Shown piece after piece: positions 17,687-26,309 of a DNA stretch of 64,000 nt. The DNA is from Bacillota bacterium (GTDB lineage: Bacteria > Bacillota > SHA-98 > UBA4971): NCBI GenBank assembly GCA_014360195.1, contig JACIXY010000015.1, positions 1 to 64,000 of the forward strand, written 5' to 3'. Position 1 is the first letter of the stretch. The number at the start of each line of letters is the position of its first letter. The notes beneath the pieces were generated by a model. That model searched no databases, was not told the origin of the DNA, and was given only the letters and a program-made list of their open reading frames with translations. A program made the position numbers and the translations under genes.

Positions 17687-19561
17687 TCAGGGTATCTCCA
17701 CAATGTCCCCTTCAGATGGGCCGAGTGTAAGCCGGAGCGTGCCGTCATTTGAAGGCAGGGGCGCGTTCCGGCGCCAGGACCAGGCGGGCCGCCCGCCGGC
17801 TTGCGGGATGGCGATGCGAACCGTCTGCTGTCGCGGATCGTGGTTTACGACTACGAGCGCCCTCCTGTCGGGCGATGCGAACTCCCTGACCTCCACGGCG
17901 GGGTTGGGCTCGACGTGCGCGCTCCTGATGCCAGCCAGGCTCGCCACGTACGAGTAGACCTCATGGTAAGGGTGCTGCGCCTGCTCGAATGCATACGGGG
18001 TCGTAGCGAGGTAGAGTTCGAACGGCAGCGTTACGAGCAGTGAATGGCCTCGTCCATACTGATTTACGATGAAGCCAGAGTTCAAGCTGTCCCCGTACGC
18101 CGAAAGGCTCAGGTGTTTCCTTGCGAGGAGCGCCGGCGTTGGTTTCGGCAGTGGGCCTGCCGGCGTGCGCTCGCATCCAGGGACACCCACAGACCAGACG
18201 TCGCCCTGTGGGGTGCTCGCGCAGGTGACGCTGGCGCCGAAGAGGTCCTCCATCCCGTCTACGGCGAGGCCGTCGTATGAGCAATATAACGTCCCGCCGG
18301 CCTCCGCGAACGCCCTCAGCGCAGCGAAGTCTGTCACGTTCAGCGTCCCACGGCGCGTGGCGCACGGCACGAAGATCGCCCGGAAGCCCCGGGCTGCGCC
18401 CTCTAGCTCGTCTACGGTGATGAAGTCCACGTCGATTCCCGCGCGTTTCGCGAGGATAAACGATGCGAACAGAACCGCTGCGTTTCTCTCAGGCCCGTTC
18501 TCAGGGTCTGGATTGTCGTAGTAGCGCCTCGGGATGAGTATCGCCGCCCTGGCCGGAGCGGGGGATAGCTCGGACATGCGCGCGGCCTTCACCGTCCGAG
18601 CAAACGATGCGAGTACCTCGCCCTTCTTCTTCACCCTGCCGTCCACGGCCGTTATGCCGAAACCCGCCTCGTAAGGCGTGGAGTCGTAAGGCAGGCGGTC
18701 CTGCCTTTTGAAGTCGCCGAAGCACCATGCGAGCGCGCCCGTTACCTCGTTCGCGAGGGCGCTGTAGAGGGCGGCCGAGAAGAACCTGGCCTCGACGTCT
18801 TCGGAGGCCATCTGTGTCGTGGACCCGAACTCCTCCAGCAGGACTTTCTTTCTCCCGAGTCCCTCTGTGAGCTTGCAGGCGAACGGCACGAAATAGCTGC
18901 TCCGAAGGCTATCCAGAGGCTCGGGACAAAGGTCCGTGTATGAAGGATACGGGTGCATGCAGAGGAAGTCGCATACCTCCGCAACATCACGTACCCGGAA
19001 CGGTCCGGGGGTGAAAAGAGACCACGCGTGAATGCCAAGCGTCACCGGGTGGACAGGGTCGTGGGCCTTGATCTCCCGGTATAGGACGTGCGTCCACAGC
19101 CAGGCGGCATCTACGGACGCAGGCTTCACAAAGACGTCGGGCTCGTTGGCGAGGTCCCAAAAGAGGATGGCGTCTTCGCCCCGGTAGCGTCGGGCGAACT
19201 CTCTCACGAGCCTGACCTGGGCCCGCAGCATGCCGGGGTCGCTGTACGGGTCGCGGTCGCGCCGCCAGGGCACGTCCCAGTTTTCGCCGCTCATGTGGCC
19301 CGTAAAGAACGTGGGTATGAGCCCGATCCTGTGGCGTCGGGCGATCTGCACCAGTTCATCGAACTTGCCCATGGCTTCCTCCGACATCGTCTCCGGCCCA
19401 GGCTGGAAGTCCTCCCAGAGCAGGAAGACCCTGCACGCGTTGAGCGACAGCGCCCCCATCTGCCGAAACTCAGCGTCGACCGACTCCGGGTTCCACTCCT
19501 TCCACATGTGCACGCCGCTTTCCCTCGGCCAGTAGTTCACCCCGCAAACGAACTCGTCCAT
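17687..19561 (-). CDS. GH5-like glycosidase (beta-mannanase/beta-glycosidase type) with C-terminal beta-galactosidase-like domain
   Basis: Predicted cytosolic retaining beta-glycosidase of clan GH-A. The barrel carries WDLANEPD with the acid/base Glu140 and LLEEFGST with the nucleophile near Glu244; these strand-4 and strand-7 positions are diagnostic. Residues about 345-560 resemble the glutamine-amidotransferase-like (trimerisation) domain of GH42-type enzymes. There is no signal peptide, so the substrate must be imported, in keeping with the ABC genes upstream in the same operon. ATG 19561 is preferred over ATG 19567, which lies too close to GGAGG. It is the last gene of the minus-strand carbohydrate operon and ends 70 bp from the convergent FMN enzyme. 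Confidence 0.82.
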   Translation of the reverse strand: MDEFVCGVNYWPRESGVHMWKEWNPESVDAEFRQMGALSLNACRVFLLWEDFQPGPETMSEEAMGKFDELVQIARRHRIGLIPTFFTGHMSGENWDVPWRRDRDPYSDPGMLRAQVRLVREFARRYRGEDAILFWDLANEPDVFVKPASVDAAWLWTHVLYREIKAHDPVHPVTLGIHAWSLFTPGPFRVRDVAEVCDFLCMHPYPSYTDLCPEPLDSLRSSYFVPFACKLTEGLGRKKVLLEEFGSTTQMASEDVEARFFSAALYSALANEVTGALAWCFGDFKRQDRLPYDSTPYEAGFGITAVDGRVKKKGEVLASFARTVKAARMSELSPAPARAAILIPRRYYDNPDPENGPERNAAVLFASFILAKRAGIDVDFITVDELEGAARGFRAIFVPCATRRGTLNVTDFAALRAFAEAGGTLYCSYDGLAVDGMEDLFGASVTCASTPQGDVWSVGVPGCERTPAGPLPKPTPALLARKHLSLSAYGDSLNSGFIVNQYGRGHSLLVTLPFELYLATTPYAFEQAQHPYHEVYSYVASLAGIRSAHVEPNPAVEVREFASPDRRALVVVNHDPRQQTVRIAIPQAGGRPAWSWRRNAPLPSNDGTLRLTLGPSEGDIVEIP

Positions 19562-19694
19562 CCTCATACCTCCGCATCTCTCACATGCTGGTGCATCTGC
19601 ATATGTGCCGGTGTCGGCGCGCTCAGGGCGTCACGGCACTCGGCGACCATCTTCGACCCATCAGCAACCCATCCGAGAATCGGGAGCGTTCTAG

Positions 19695-20588
19695 CTATCC
19701 TTTCAGACCGGTCAGCGATATTCCTTCGATGAAGTAGCGTTGTGCCAGGAAAAACGTCACGAGCATCGGCAGGGCGAGCACCGTTGACATGGCCATGAGC
19801 CAGTGCCACTGGGGCGCCTCGTTCACCCCGCCCATGAAAAGGTACATTCCGAGCGTGAGCGTGTATTTGCCCATGCTGTTTAAATAGATGAGTGGCCCAA
19901 GAAAGTTGTTCCAGTACCCCCGGAAGGCGAACACCGCCACGGCGAGGATGGCGGGCTTGATCTGGGGCAGCATCACGTGGGCGAAGGTCTGGAGCACGTT
20001 CGCGCCATCGATCCTCGCAGCCTCCTCGAGGTCCCGGGGTACTCCCAGGAAGAACTGGCGCAGCAGGAACACATAGAACGGCCCCCACGCCGTCCAGGCG
20101 GGCAGCACCAGCGGGTCGAACGTGTCGAGAAGGCCCAGGTTCCGCCAGATCATGTACGTCGGGATCAGCGTGACGTGATACGGCAGCATCATGGTGGAAA
20201 GCAGTATTAGAAAAAGCACATTCCTCCCGGGGAACGAATACCGCGCAAACCCGTACGCCACTAGGGTGCAGCTTGTAAGCTCGGCAAACATCCCGAGGAC
20301 CGTCACGAACACGGTGTTTGCCAGGTACCGCCCGAACGGCACCGCCCTCCAGGCATCGAGGTAGTTGCGCCACTGCGGGGGGATGGGCAGCCATACCGGC
20401 GGGTAGGCGAACACGTCTTTGAGTTCTTTGAGAGAACTCGAGACCATCCAGAAGAACGGCACCAGAAGCACGAGCGCGCCCGCGATCACCACGATGTAAG
20501 AGATCGTCCTGACCACGGCCCTCCTGACGCGTCGCCTGTGCCTCGCCCGCGCCGCAAGTTCGAGGGTGGCTTCGGCCTGCGCACTCAT
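19695..20588 (-). CDS. Carbohydrate ABC transporter permease (MalG/UgpE type)
   Basis: Inner-membrane permease with six predicted segments. It contains the EAA loop EEAARIDGANVLQTFAHVML, and the C-terminus ends with FIEGISLTGLKG, a hallmark of this family. The ATG at 20588 overlaps the upstream permease stop by four bases (ATGA), so translation is coupled. It follows the MalF-type permease and precedes the GH5-like gene. No ATPase lies in the operon; a shared MsmK/UgpC-type ATPase elsewhere is expected (family knowledge). Confidence 0.93.
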   Translation of the reverse strand: MSAQAEATLELAARARHRRRVRRAVVRTISYIVVIAGALVLLVPFFWMVSSSLKELKDVFAYPPVWLPIPPQWRNYLDAWRAVPFGRYLANTVFVTVLGMFAELTSCTLVAYGFARYSFPGRNVLFLILLSTMMLPYHVTLIPTYMIWRNLGLLDTFDPLVLPAWTAWGPFYVFLLRQFFLGVPRDLEEAARIDGANVLQTFAHVMLPQIKPAILAVAVFAFRGYWNNFLGPLIYLNSMGKYTLTLGMYLFMGGVNEAPQWHWLMAMSTVLALPMLVTFFLAQRYFIEGISLTGLKG

Positions 20589-21580
20589 TTTCGCACCTCC
20601 GCTTCGTAATAGACCCATGCTGTTGACGAACGAAAGACAAGGAGGGTGAGGGCGAGAATGATGACGAAGAGCACCCAGGCGATGGCCGAGGCCTCGCCCA
20701 TCTTGAGCTGAAGGAACCCGCGTTCGTACACGAGCTGGTTCATGAACCGCCCCGCCGCAGACGTTGGCCGTGCGAACATGGCAACAGTGAAGATCTGCAG
20801 CGCGCCGATGATCCCCATGATTACCTGCAGCAGGACCACCGGCGAAATCTGCGGGAAAGTCACGCTCCAGAACTTCGCGAGCGGGCCTGCTCCGTCGATC
20901 TCTGCAGCCTCATAGAGCACCCTCGGCACGTTTTTGATGGCGGCGAGGAAGACCACCATGTTTATGCCGAATATGCCCCAGATGCTCATGATGACGAACG
21001 CCGGGAGCACGAACTTCGGATCGCCGAACCAGTCCGGGTTTCGCAGCCCTACCATGCGGAAGAGGGGACGCAACACCACGTTGAGGAGGCCTGCTTCGCT
21101 GTTGAAGATCCACCGCCAGAGCAGGGCGACCGAGACCTCCGGAAGGACCGCGGGCAGGTAGTAGATGGTCCGGAAGGCGCCTATGCCCCTGATATCCATG
21201 GAAAGAAGCAGCGCCACGAGCAGAGAGCCTGCCACTCCCAGCGGAACGCTGAGGAACGCGTACGCGAGCGTGAGCTTGACTGAAGGCCAGAAATCAAGTA
21301 TGTCAGAAAAAAGCCATCTGTAGTTCTCGAGACCCACCCACTTCGGCGGGGTGAAAAGGTCGTACGACGTGAAGCTCAGGCCCAGCGACGCAAGGATGGG
21401 ACCTGCGGTAAACACGAGGAACCCGGCGAGCCATGGGGTTATGAGCGCGTAGCCCGCGGCGGTCTCCTCGCGGACGCGGCCGAGCCTGAGTAGACCATAC
21501 ACCCCAAGACACAACAAGGACATCATGGCGAGAGTCAGCAGATAGCGTGCCAGCGTGCCGACGTAAATGCTGCCTTCCAT
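20585..21580 (-). CDS. Carbohydrate ABC transporter permease (MalF/UgpA type)
   Basis: Inner-membrane permease that pairs with the MalG-type subunit. It has an N-terminal extra segment near 10-25 before GYALITPWLAGFLVFTAGP, typical of the Bacillota branch. The EAA loop reads YEAAEIDGAGPLAKFWSVTF. GGAGGTGCGAAATG places the start at 21580. The gene is separated from the binding-protein gene by 389 bp with two strong hairpins, which would lower its level relative to the binding protein. Confidence 0.93.
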   Translation of the reverse strand: MEGSIYVGTLARYLLTLAMMSLLCLGVYGLLRLGRVREETAAGYALITPWLAGFLVFTAGPILASLGLSFTSYDLFTPPKWVGLENYRWLFSDILDFWPSVKLTLAYAFLSVPLGVAGSLLVALLLSMDIRGIGAFRTIYYLPAVLPEVSVALLWRWIFNSEAGLLNVVLRPLFRMVGLRNPDWFGDPKFVLPAFVIMSIWGIFGINMVVFLAAIKNVPRVLYEAAEIDGAGPLAKFWSVTFPQISPVVLLQVIMGIIGALQIFTVAMFARPTSAAGRFMNQLVYERGFLQLKMGEASAIAWVLFVIILALTLLVFRSSTAWVYYEAEVRK

Positions 21581-21632
21581 TTCGCACCTCCTCCCTCCAG
21601 GCTATCCCGCCGCACTGCCGTGCGGCTGTGCG

Positions 21633-21681
21633 GTAAGTGAGGGTGCGTTAGTTTCGGGAGCGCTTTCGCACCCTCACTTAC
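21633..21681. repeat. Miniature copy of the dispersed repeat (borders only)
   Basis: GTAAGTGAGGGTGCG (21633-21647) and CGCACCCTCACTTAC (21667-21681) form a perfect 15-bp inverted repeat around a 19-base loop. It is equivalent to the two borders of the family with the interior deleted. It lies between the binding-protein and permease genes. Confidence 0.8.
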
Positions 21682-21682
21682 C

Positions 21683-21732
21683 GGGTCCGCGGACCCAAGA
21701 GCCGTGGCTCCCCAGGGCCTTCGGGCCCTGGG
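21683..21732 (-). terminator. GC-rich hairpins between binding protein and permeases (attenuator candidate)
   Basis: A perfect 14-bp palindrome GGGTCCGCGGACCC (21683-21696) is followed by CCCAGGGCC / GGCCCTGGG (21711-21732). There is no T-run on the minus strand, so these may stabilise the binding-protein mRNA end or pause polymerase rather than terminate fully. The remainder of 21733-21969 is GC-rich without a gene. Confidence 0.4.
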
Positions 21733-21969
21733 ACCGTGGACGATGGGGCGGTGGGGCAGCGCGGCCGGTGCCGGGGCTGAGGCGCTGGCCCCAGACTCAG
21801 GCTTCTGCCCCGCTGCCGCGCCTCGCCTTCCTGCGGGGTGCAGCCTCGCGTCGGGCGGCGGCCTTTCTGCCTTCTCCTGGCTGGGCGTGCTTTCACCGGA
21901 CGACCTGACCTGTCGCGCCTTGCCGTCCCGAACTGGGTCCCGCCCGAGCTACACCCCACCTGGCCTTCC

Positions 21970-23268
21970 CTACTTGCCCAGCGTCTTCTCGAGCAGCGGC
22001 CGGACGCGCTTCGCAAGCTGCTCCGCGGTGCCCCTGCCGTTTATGAGCGGGTCCGCGAACTGGTTCCAGAAGATGCTGTCCCACTCGGCGTAGTTAGGGA
22101 AGATTCGGAAGCCGCGGGTGTCCTCCATGGCAGCCACGATGGCGTCGATGGAGTGCTTCTTCTCCGGCTTCAGCTTGAGCAGCATCTCCTTTGTGGCGAG
22201 CGACCTGCGCGGCGGGACAACCTTCCAGTGGTGTATCGCGTCGGATAGATCCAGGAACGCCTCGAACGCCGCGTCAGGGTGCTTCGTCTTCGCGTTGATG
22301 GCCATCCCGCCTATCCACACGAAGCTCGCGCGCTTGCCCGAAGGCCCCTTGGGGATCATGAACGCTTGCGACCGGAACGAGGGCTTGTAGTCGAGGTCAT
22401 CGGCGGCACCGCCCATGAACATGGCTACCTGCTGGTTACGGTACATGGTGTCGAAGCCGCGGTCCCTGATGACCGAGAGAGGCGGCGCCACATGGTACTT
22501 GTTCATGAGATCGACGTAGAACTGCGCCCCTTTGATGGCTTCGGGCGAGTCGACCGGGCAGGACTTGAAGTCCGGGCTTATCACGTCCCCGCCGGCCTGC
22601 CAGATGAACATCTGCAGCGGCGGCCAGCCGTTCAGCGTGAAGCCCCACTGCTGGACGTTGTCGGGGTCGAAGCCCTTGTCATCGGGGTGCTTGCCGTTCT
22701 TGTCCACCGTCAGCGCCTTTGCAGCCGCGAGGAACTTATCCCAGTCCCAGGTCTCGTCGGGGTAGGCAAGCTTGGCCTTGTCGAAGAGGTCCAGGTTCAC
22801 GAAGAGCATAACGGGCTGGTTGATCCACGGAAGCCCGTAGATCTTGCCCTCGTAGGTCATGCGTTCGAGGGACGAGGGGAAGTAATCGTCCAGCTTGGCC
22901 GCTGGATGCTTGGAAGCCTTCAACCGCCCGGTGATGTCCATCAGCGTGCCCTTCTGGGCGAAGCTCGGCACGAATTCCTGGCCGATCCAGAAGAGGTCCG
23001 CACCTGTCTCGGCGGCAAGGGTCGTCGTGAGCTTGGTCATGTACTCCGCGGGGCTTGACTCCTGCACGATCTCGTAGCTGGCGGATTTGGCGTTGAGCTG
23101 ATCCAGGATGGCCTGAAGCTCCTTCGCCTCTTCTACGCCAGCCCACGTCGCAAGCCGTATCTTGACCTTGGACGCTGCAAGCCCTTCCTGCGCCCCGCCG
23201 GCAACCACGAGCGACACCAGCAAGAGCAGTCCGAACACCAGAACCAACGCACGTCCGCGACCTGACAT
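21970..23268 (-). CDS. Carbohydrate ABC transporter substrate-binding protein (family 1)
   Basis: Extracytoplasmic sugar-binding protein. Starting at MSGRGRAL it has a signal peptide with a long hydrophobic core (VLVFGLLLLVSLVVAGG) and no lipobox cysteine. The family 1 features include GADLFWIGQEFVPSFAQKG near 70-90, the segment YEGKIYGLPWINQPVMLFVN near 115 and YVDLMNKYHVAPP near 215. ATG 23268 is preceded by GGAGGGAG. An in-frame GTG at 23379 would add 37 residues before the signal peptide and is not favoured. The upstream leader carries an inverted repeat (separate entry). The ligand is unknown; the operon enzymes suggest a beta-linked oligosaccharide. Confidence 0.9.
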   Translation of the reverse strand: MSGRGRALVLVFGLLLLVSLVVAGGAQEGLAASKVKIRLATWAGVEEAKELQAILDQLNAKSASYEIVQESSPAEYMTKLTTTLAAETGADLFWIGQEFVPSFAQKGTLMDITGRLKASKHPAAKLDDYFPSSLERMTYEGKIYGLPWINQPVMLFVNLDLFDKAKLAYPDETWDWDKFLAAAKALTVDKNGKHPDDKGFDPDNVQQWGFTLNGWPPLQMFIWQAGGDVISPDFKSCPVDSPEAIKGAQFYVDLMNKYHVAPPLSVIRDRGFDTMYRNQQVAMFMGGAADDLDYKPSFRSQAFMIPKGPSGKRASFVWIGGMAINAKTKHPDAAFEAFLDLSDAIHHWKVVPPRRSLATKEMLLKLKPEKKHSIDAIVAAMEDTRGFRIFPNYAEWDSIFWNQFADPLINGRGTAEQLAKRVRPLLEKTLGK

Positions 23269-23309
23269 TTCATGCTCCCTCCTCAGGTGTTTTGAGATAT
23301 CCTTTCCCC

Positions 23310-23405
23310 ATAGCACGAAGTCGCCTGTCGCAAGTCTCCTTGTTGGACGCGATAGGACCACCACATGGCGACACGTCACGTTTTCTTCGTGCTATCACCT
23401 CCTTA
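23310..23405 (-). promoter_or_regulatory. Leader inverted repeat and consensus Shine-Dalgarno before the binding-protein gene
   Basis: ATAGCACGAAG (23310-23320) and CTTCGTGCTAT (23386-23396) form a perfect 11-bp inverted repeat enclosing 65 bases. On the minus strand the outer arm overlaps a near-perfect Shine-Dalgarno AAGGAGGTGAT (23395-23405). A 27-codon frame starting ATG-TGG-TGG lies between the arms. This could be an operator pair or a small translated leader. The rest of 23406-23557 shows no gene. Confidence 0.35.
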
Positions 23406-23557
23406 AGAGCCAGCGCCCCGGAGCGATGTCGTGCCGCGGCCCGGGAGCGTTGGGGGCGGGCCGGGACTTTCTGGTTGTGCCGCTCCCATCGGGTCCGTCC
23501 CCCTGGGCCTGCCGGCTCCTCGAGTTGCCCGTACCTGGAACTGCCAGGCCGCCAGGC

Positions 23558-26305
23558 TTACCGGGTGCATGCACGCGTCGCATGCGCCCCCGGACGCACA
23601 ACCAGCTTGCAACACGCGCCCGGGGCGAGCGCCACCTCGATGCGACCGTGATCCGCGACCGTCTTCCCGGCCGGCTCCCAGTCGGCCACCGGCCTCCACT
23701 GCGCGACGGGTTCCCGCGCCGCCGCGCGCGGCGAGAGCGGGAGCCGGAACACCTCCACCGGGCAGGGCTGCCCGCCGACAGGGAGCGTGAGGTCCACCGT
23801 GCCCTCGAACGTCGCGGTAGTCGGATTATAGACGAGGACCGACCTCGGCGCCCTGGCGTCGGCAAACGGGTGATCCCAGTCGAGAAGGTCCAGAAAGATC
23901 ACGGTTATCAACGGGTCCGACGCCCTGGCAAACGCCTCGAACATGAGGTATAGCCACAGGACCTCGCCGGCCCCGTATATCTCCTTGCCCACATAGCCGG
24001 TGGAGTCAGGCAGCTCTAGCGTGCCGATGTTCTCGTAAGGGATGTGAGGACAGCTTGCTCCTGTCCGCTCCGACTCCGGCAGGAACGGATCGAAGTAGTA
24101 GAAGTTGTTGCGCCGCTGAAGATCGAGGACCCTGAGAAGGGCGGGATTGAAGCCGCCTTCTTTGAGCAGCGGCAGCCACGGCAGCACCGACTCCACGTTC
24201 TCCTTGAACGCGGGATATAGGATGGACGCGCACGCCTGGAAGAGGCCACGCGTGCGGTACGCGCCGCGGCCCCGCGCGAGGTCGTCATACCAGTAAAGCA
24301 TCCGTAGTTGAGCGCGGATGAGGTCTCGCGAGATGCGTCTAAAGGACGGGTCCTCAAGGAGCGACGAGAGTTCCAAGGCTGCCAGCGCCCCGAAGGCGAA
24401 CTGCTGAGGCTCATGATAAAGCAGGTCGAGAGGCAGCCGAGTCATTGTGAGGAGGGCGTCCCTCGCCTCGCCTAGAAACTCCTCGCGTCCGCTCAGGCGG
24501 AACCCGAGTATCGCGCCGTAAGCGTATAGCCCCGCCACGGAGTAGTTCGTTCCCGAATCCACGGGCATGCCGGTCGCGGCGTCATAGAAGAGGGGGAAGA
24601 TGTGGCGGACGTTATGGGCGTAGCGTCTGGCGCCGTCGAATGCTGTCAGGAACATGTCCACGAGCTTTGATGTATCCGGCGAGGGAGGCGTGAGATGACG
24701 CGATGCCTGCGATGCCTGCGGTGCATGCGGCGCGTACGGCGCGTACGGCGCATGCGATGCGTGCCGCGGGCGTGGTGATGGCGGCATCTGCTGCGGCGCC
24801 TGTTGCGCGGCCTCCTCGTGCGGGTTCCGCGTCGCCGACGACATCTCCAGCAAATGGACGATCCACGGCCACTTGATGAGGCCGTTTTCGAAGAAGTACC
24901 ATGTGTCCACCTTCTCCTGGCCGCTCCCGTGCGGATGGTTGTTGCTGATGAAGCCGATATCTTCCCTGAAGAAGTGCGGAAGGGTGGCGACCAGGCGGTC
25001 GAGATACTCAGACAGACCCACTGCGGCGCCGTCCTTACCAGCCCTGTTAGCGCGGACGCAATGGAGGAGCGGCCAGAGCACGTCGGCCTGGGTCATGAGC
25101 TCGAACGACTTCGGCTCCGCCCACTGCCGCGAGCTTGAGCGCACGTACGCGGGGTGACCCCACACGCCCTCGACCCCGGTCTGGCACGCCGGATCGTGCA
25201 TGAGCTCGTTCAGGGTGGCCGATGCCATGTCCGCCCAGGAGCCAGCCGGACCCCGGCTGCGCTCTCGTGCCTGCTCCTGTCTGCGCTGCTGGGCCGGCGC
25301 CTGTTCGCGTGCGGCGGCCGCGCCAACGCCTTCTCCCTGCGATCCGTCCCAATCCGAGTTCTCCCTATCCAAAGCCAAGAGGAGAGAGGTACTGTCGATG
25401 AGTGTGGCGAGGGCGTCCCACTGCGATGGGATGTCGTGGCGGTACCGCTGATAGACGGAGTACCGGAAGACGTGGTCGCCGGCGGGGAAAGTTCGGCCGT
25501 GGTAGTGGTCGGCGACAAGACCCACGCCGAACCGCTCCTTGTGCGTCCCGCCTAGCTTGCTGGAGCACAGGTAATCCTCGAACCTTGCGAGGTTCTCCCT
25601 GGACATCCATGTCATCGGGGTCATGTCGAAGTACAGGACGACCTCGGCACGGCAAATGGGGTCGTAGCAATATACGGCCGGGAAGTCATTGCCTCGAACG
25701 CCGGTGCAGTTTCTCGTGGGGTTCGAGATGACCACCCTGCGCCACTCGTGGTTCTGGCGCTCGTTCATCGTTGCGTACTCTGACATCCAGAGGACGATCT
25801 CCGGCTCGATGGGGGGAGAGTGCCGGAGAATCAGAGGCCTTTCGAGGTGGACGACCGCGGACACATGGATCCACGGGTCGTCCGGGCTTACGGAGACTTC
25901 GGCGTCGAAGGGATACTGCACCTCCTCGACATCCTCTGAGTCCTGCGCCAGCACGGGACTGCATCGAGGGTAGCTCTGCGCAGAGGTGCCTTTCGCCACG
26001 TACGCCGTGCCGGTCCCCGAGAACACGACAGCCTGGCGGGCGCCGGCGCGCGCGGGGTACGCGGGCACGATACGGTACGAGGACGGCGCGAGGTCGAAGC
26101 TGGCTCCGCCCACGAGGACGTTGGGGAGGCCGGCGGCCACACGCCACCCTGAGCCGTCGTGCACCCTGGTCGTGAAGCGCAGCTTTCCGTCGTCTCCGCG
26201 TTCGAAGACCATCTGCTGACCGGACGCTGTGATGATCGGCCCAAACGGCGTGTCCTGGATAGCCGTGTCGTGCTCCGATAACTCATTGAAATGGCGGTCT
26301 TCCAT
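23558..26305 (-). CDS. Unrecognised 915-residue protein of the carbohydrate locus; possible novel glycosidase-like enzyme
   Basis: I do not recognise the family. No signal peptide is present from the chosen start (ATG 26305, with GGAGG nine bases upstream and only four bases after the lacI stop). Residues 1-310 look beta-rich (ERPLILRHSPPIEPEIVLWM; GVGLVADHYHGRTFPAGDHV). About 360-830 is helical with regularly spaced aromatic and acidic motifs such as SFELMTQADVLWPLLHCVRA, GTNYSVAGLYAYGAILGFRL and TGYVGKEIYGAGEVLWLYLM, which suggests an alpha/alpha toroid as in several glycosidase and lyase families. The last 90 residues look like a beta-sandwich. Two low-complexity insertions lie near 325-360 (Gln/Arg/Ala) and 505-550 (Pro/Ala/His, encoded by CGGCGCGTA-type repeats). 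Context: lacI immediately upstream, sugar ABC genes and a GH5-like enzyme downstream. Confidence 0.6.
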   Translation of the reverse strand: MEDRHFNELSEHDTAIQDTPFGPIITASGQQMVFERGDDGKLRFTTRVHDGSGWRVAAGLPNVLVGGASFDLAPSSYRIVPAYPARAGARQAVVFSGTGTAYVAKGTSAQSYPRCSPVLAQDSEDVEEVQYPFDAEVSVSPDDPWIHVSAVVHLERPLILRHSPPIEPEIVLWMSEYATMNERQNHEWRRVVISNPTRNCTGVRGNDFPAVYCYDPICRAEVVLYFDMTPMTWMSRENLARFEDYLCSSKLGGTHKERFGVGLVADHYHGRTFPAGDHVFRYSVYQRYRHDIPSQWDALATLIDSTSLLLALDRENSDWDGSQGEGVGAAAAREQAPAQQRRQEQARERSRGPAGSWADMASATLNELMHDPACQTGVEGVWGHPAYVRSSSRQWAEPKSFELMTQADVLWPLLHCVRANRAGKDGAAVGLSEYLDRLVATLPHFFREDIGFISNNHPHGSGQEKVDTWYFFENGLIKWPWIVHLLEMSSATRNPHEEAAQQAPQQMPPSPRPRHASHAPYAPYAPHAPQASQASRHLTPPSPDTSKLVDMFLTAFDGARRYAHNVRHIFPLFYDAATGMPVDSGTNYSVAGLYAYGAILGFRLSGREEFLGEARDALLTMTRLPLDLLYHEPQQFAFGALAALELSSLLEDPSFRRISRDLIRAQLRMLYWYDDLARGRGAYRTRGLFQACASILYPAFKENVESVLPWLPLLKEGGFNPALLRVLDLQRRNNFYYFDPFLPESERTGASCPHIPYENIGTLELPDSTGYVGKEIYGAGEVLWLYLMFEAFARASDPLITVIFLDLLDWDHPFADARAPRSVLVYNPTTATFEGTVDLTLPVGGQPCPVEVFRLPLSPRAAAREPVAQWRPVADWEPAGKTVADHGRIEVALAPGACCKLVVRPGAHATRACTR

Positions 26306-26309
26306 GTGG

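Noticed and set aside
23269-23379. 37-residue N-terminal extension of the sugar-binding protein from GTG 23379
   Set aside because: It would bury the signal peptide. ATG 23268 has its own strong GGAGGGAG site.
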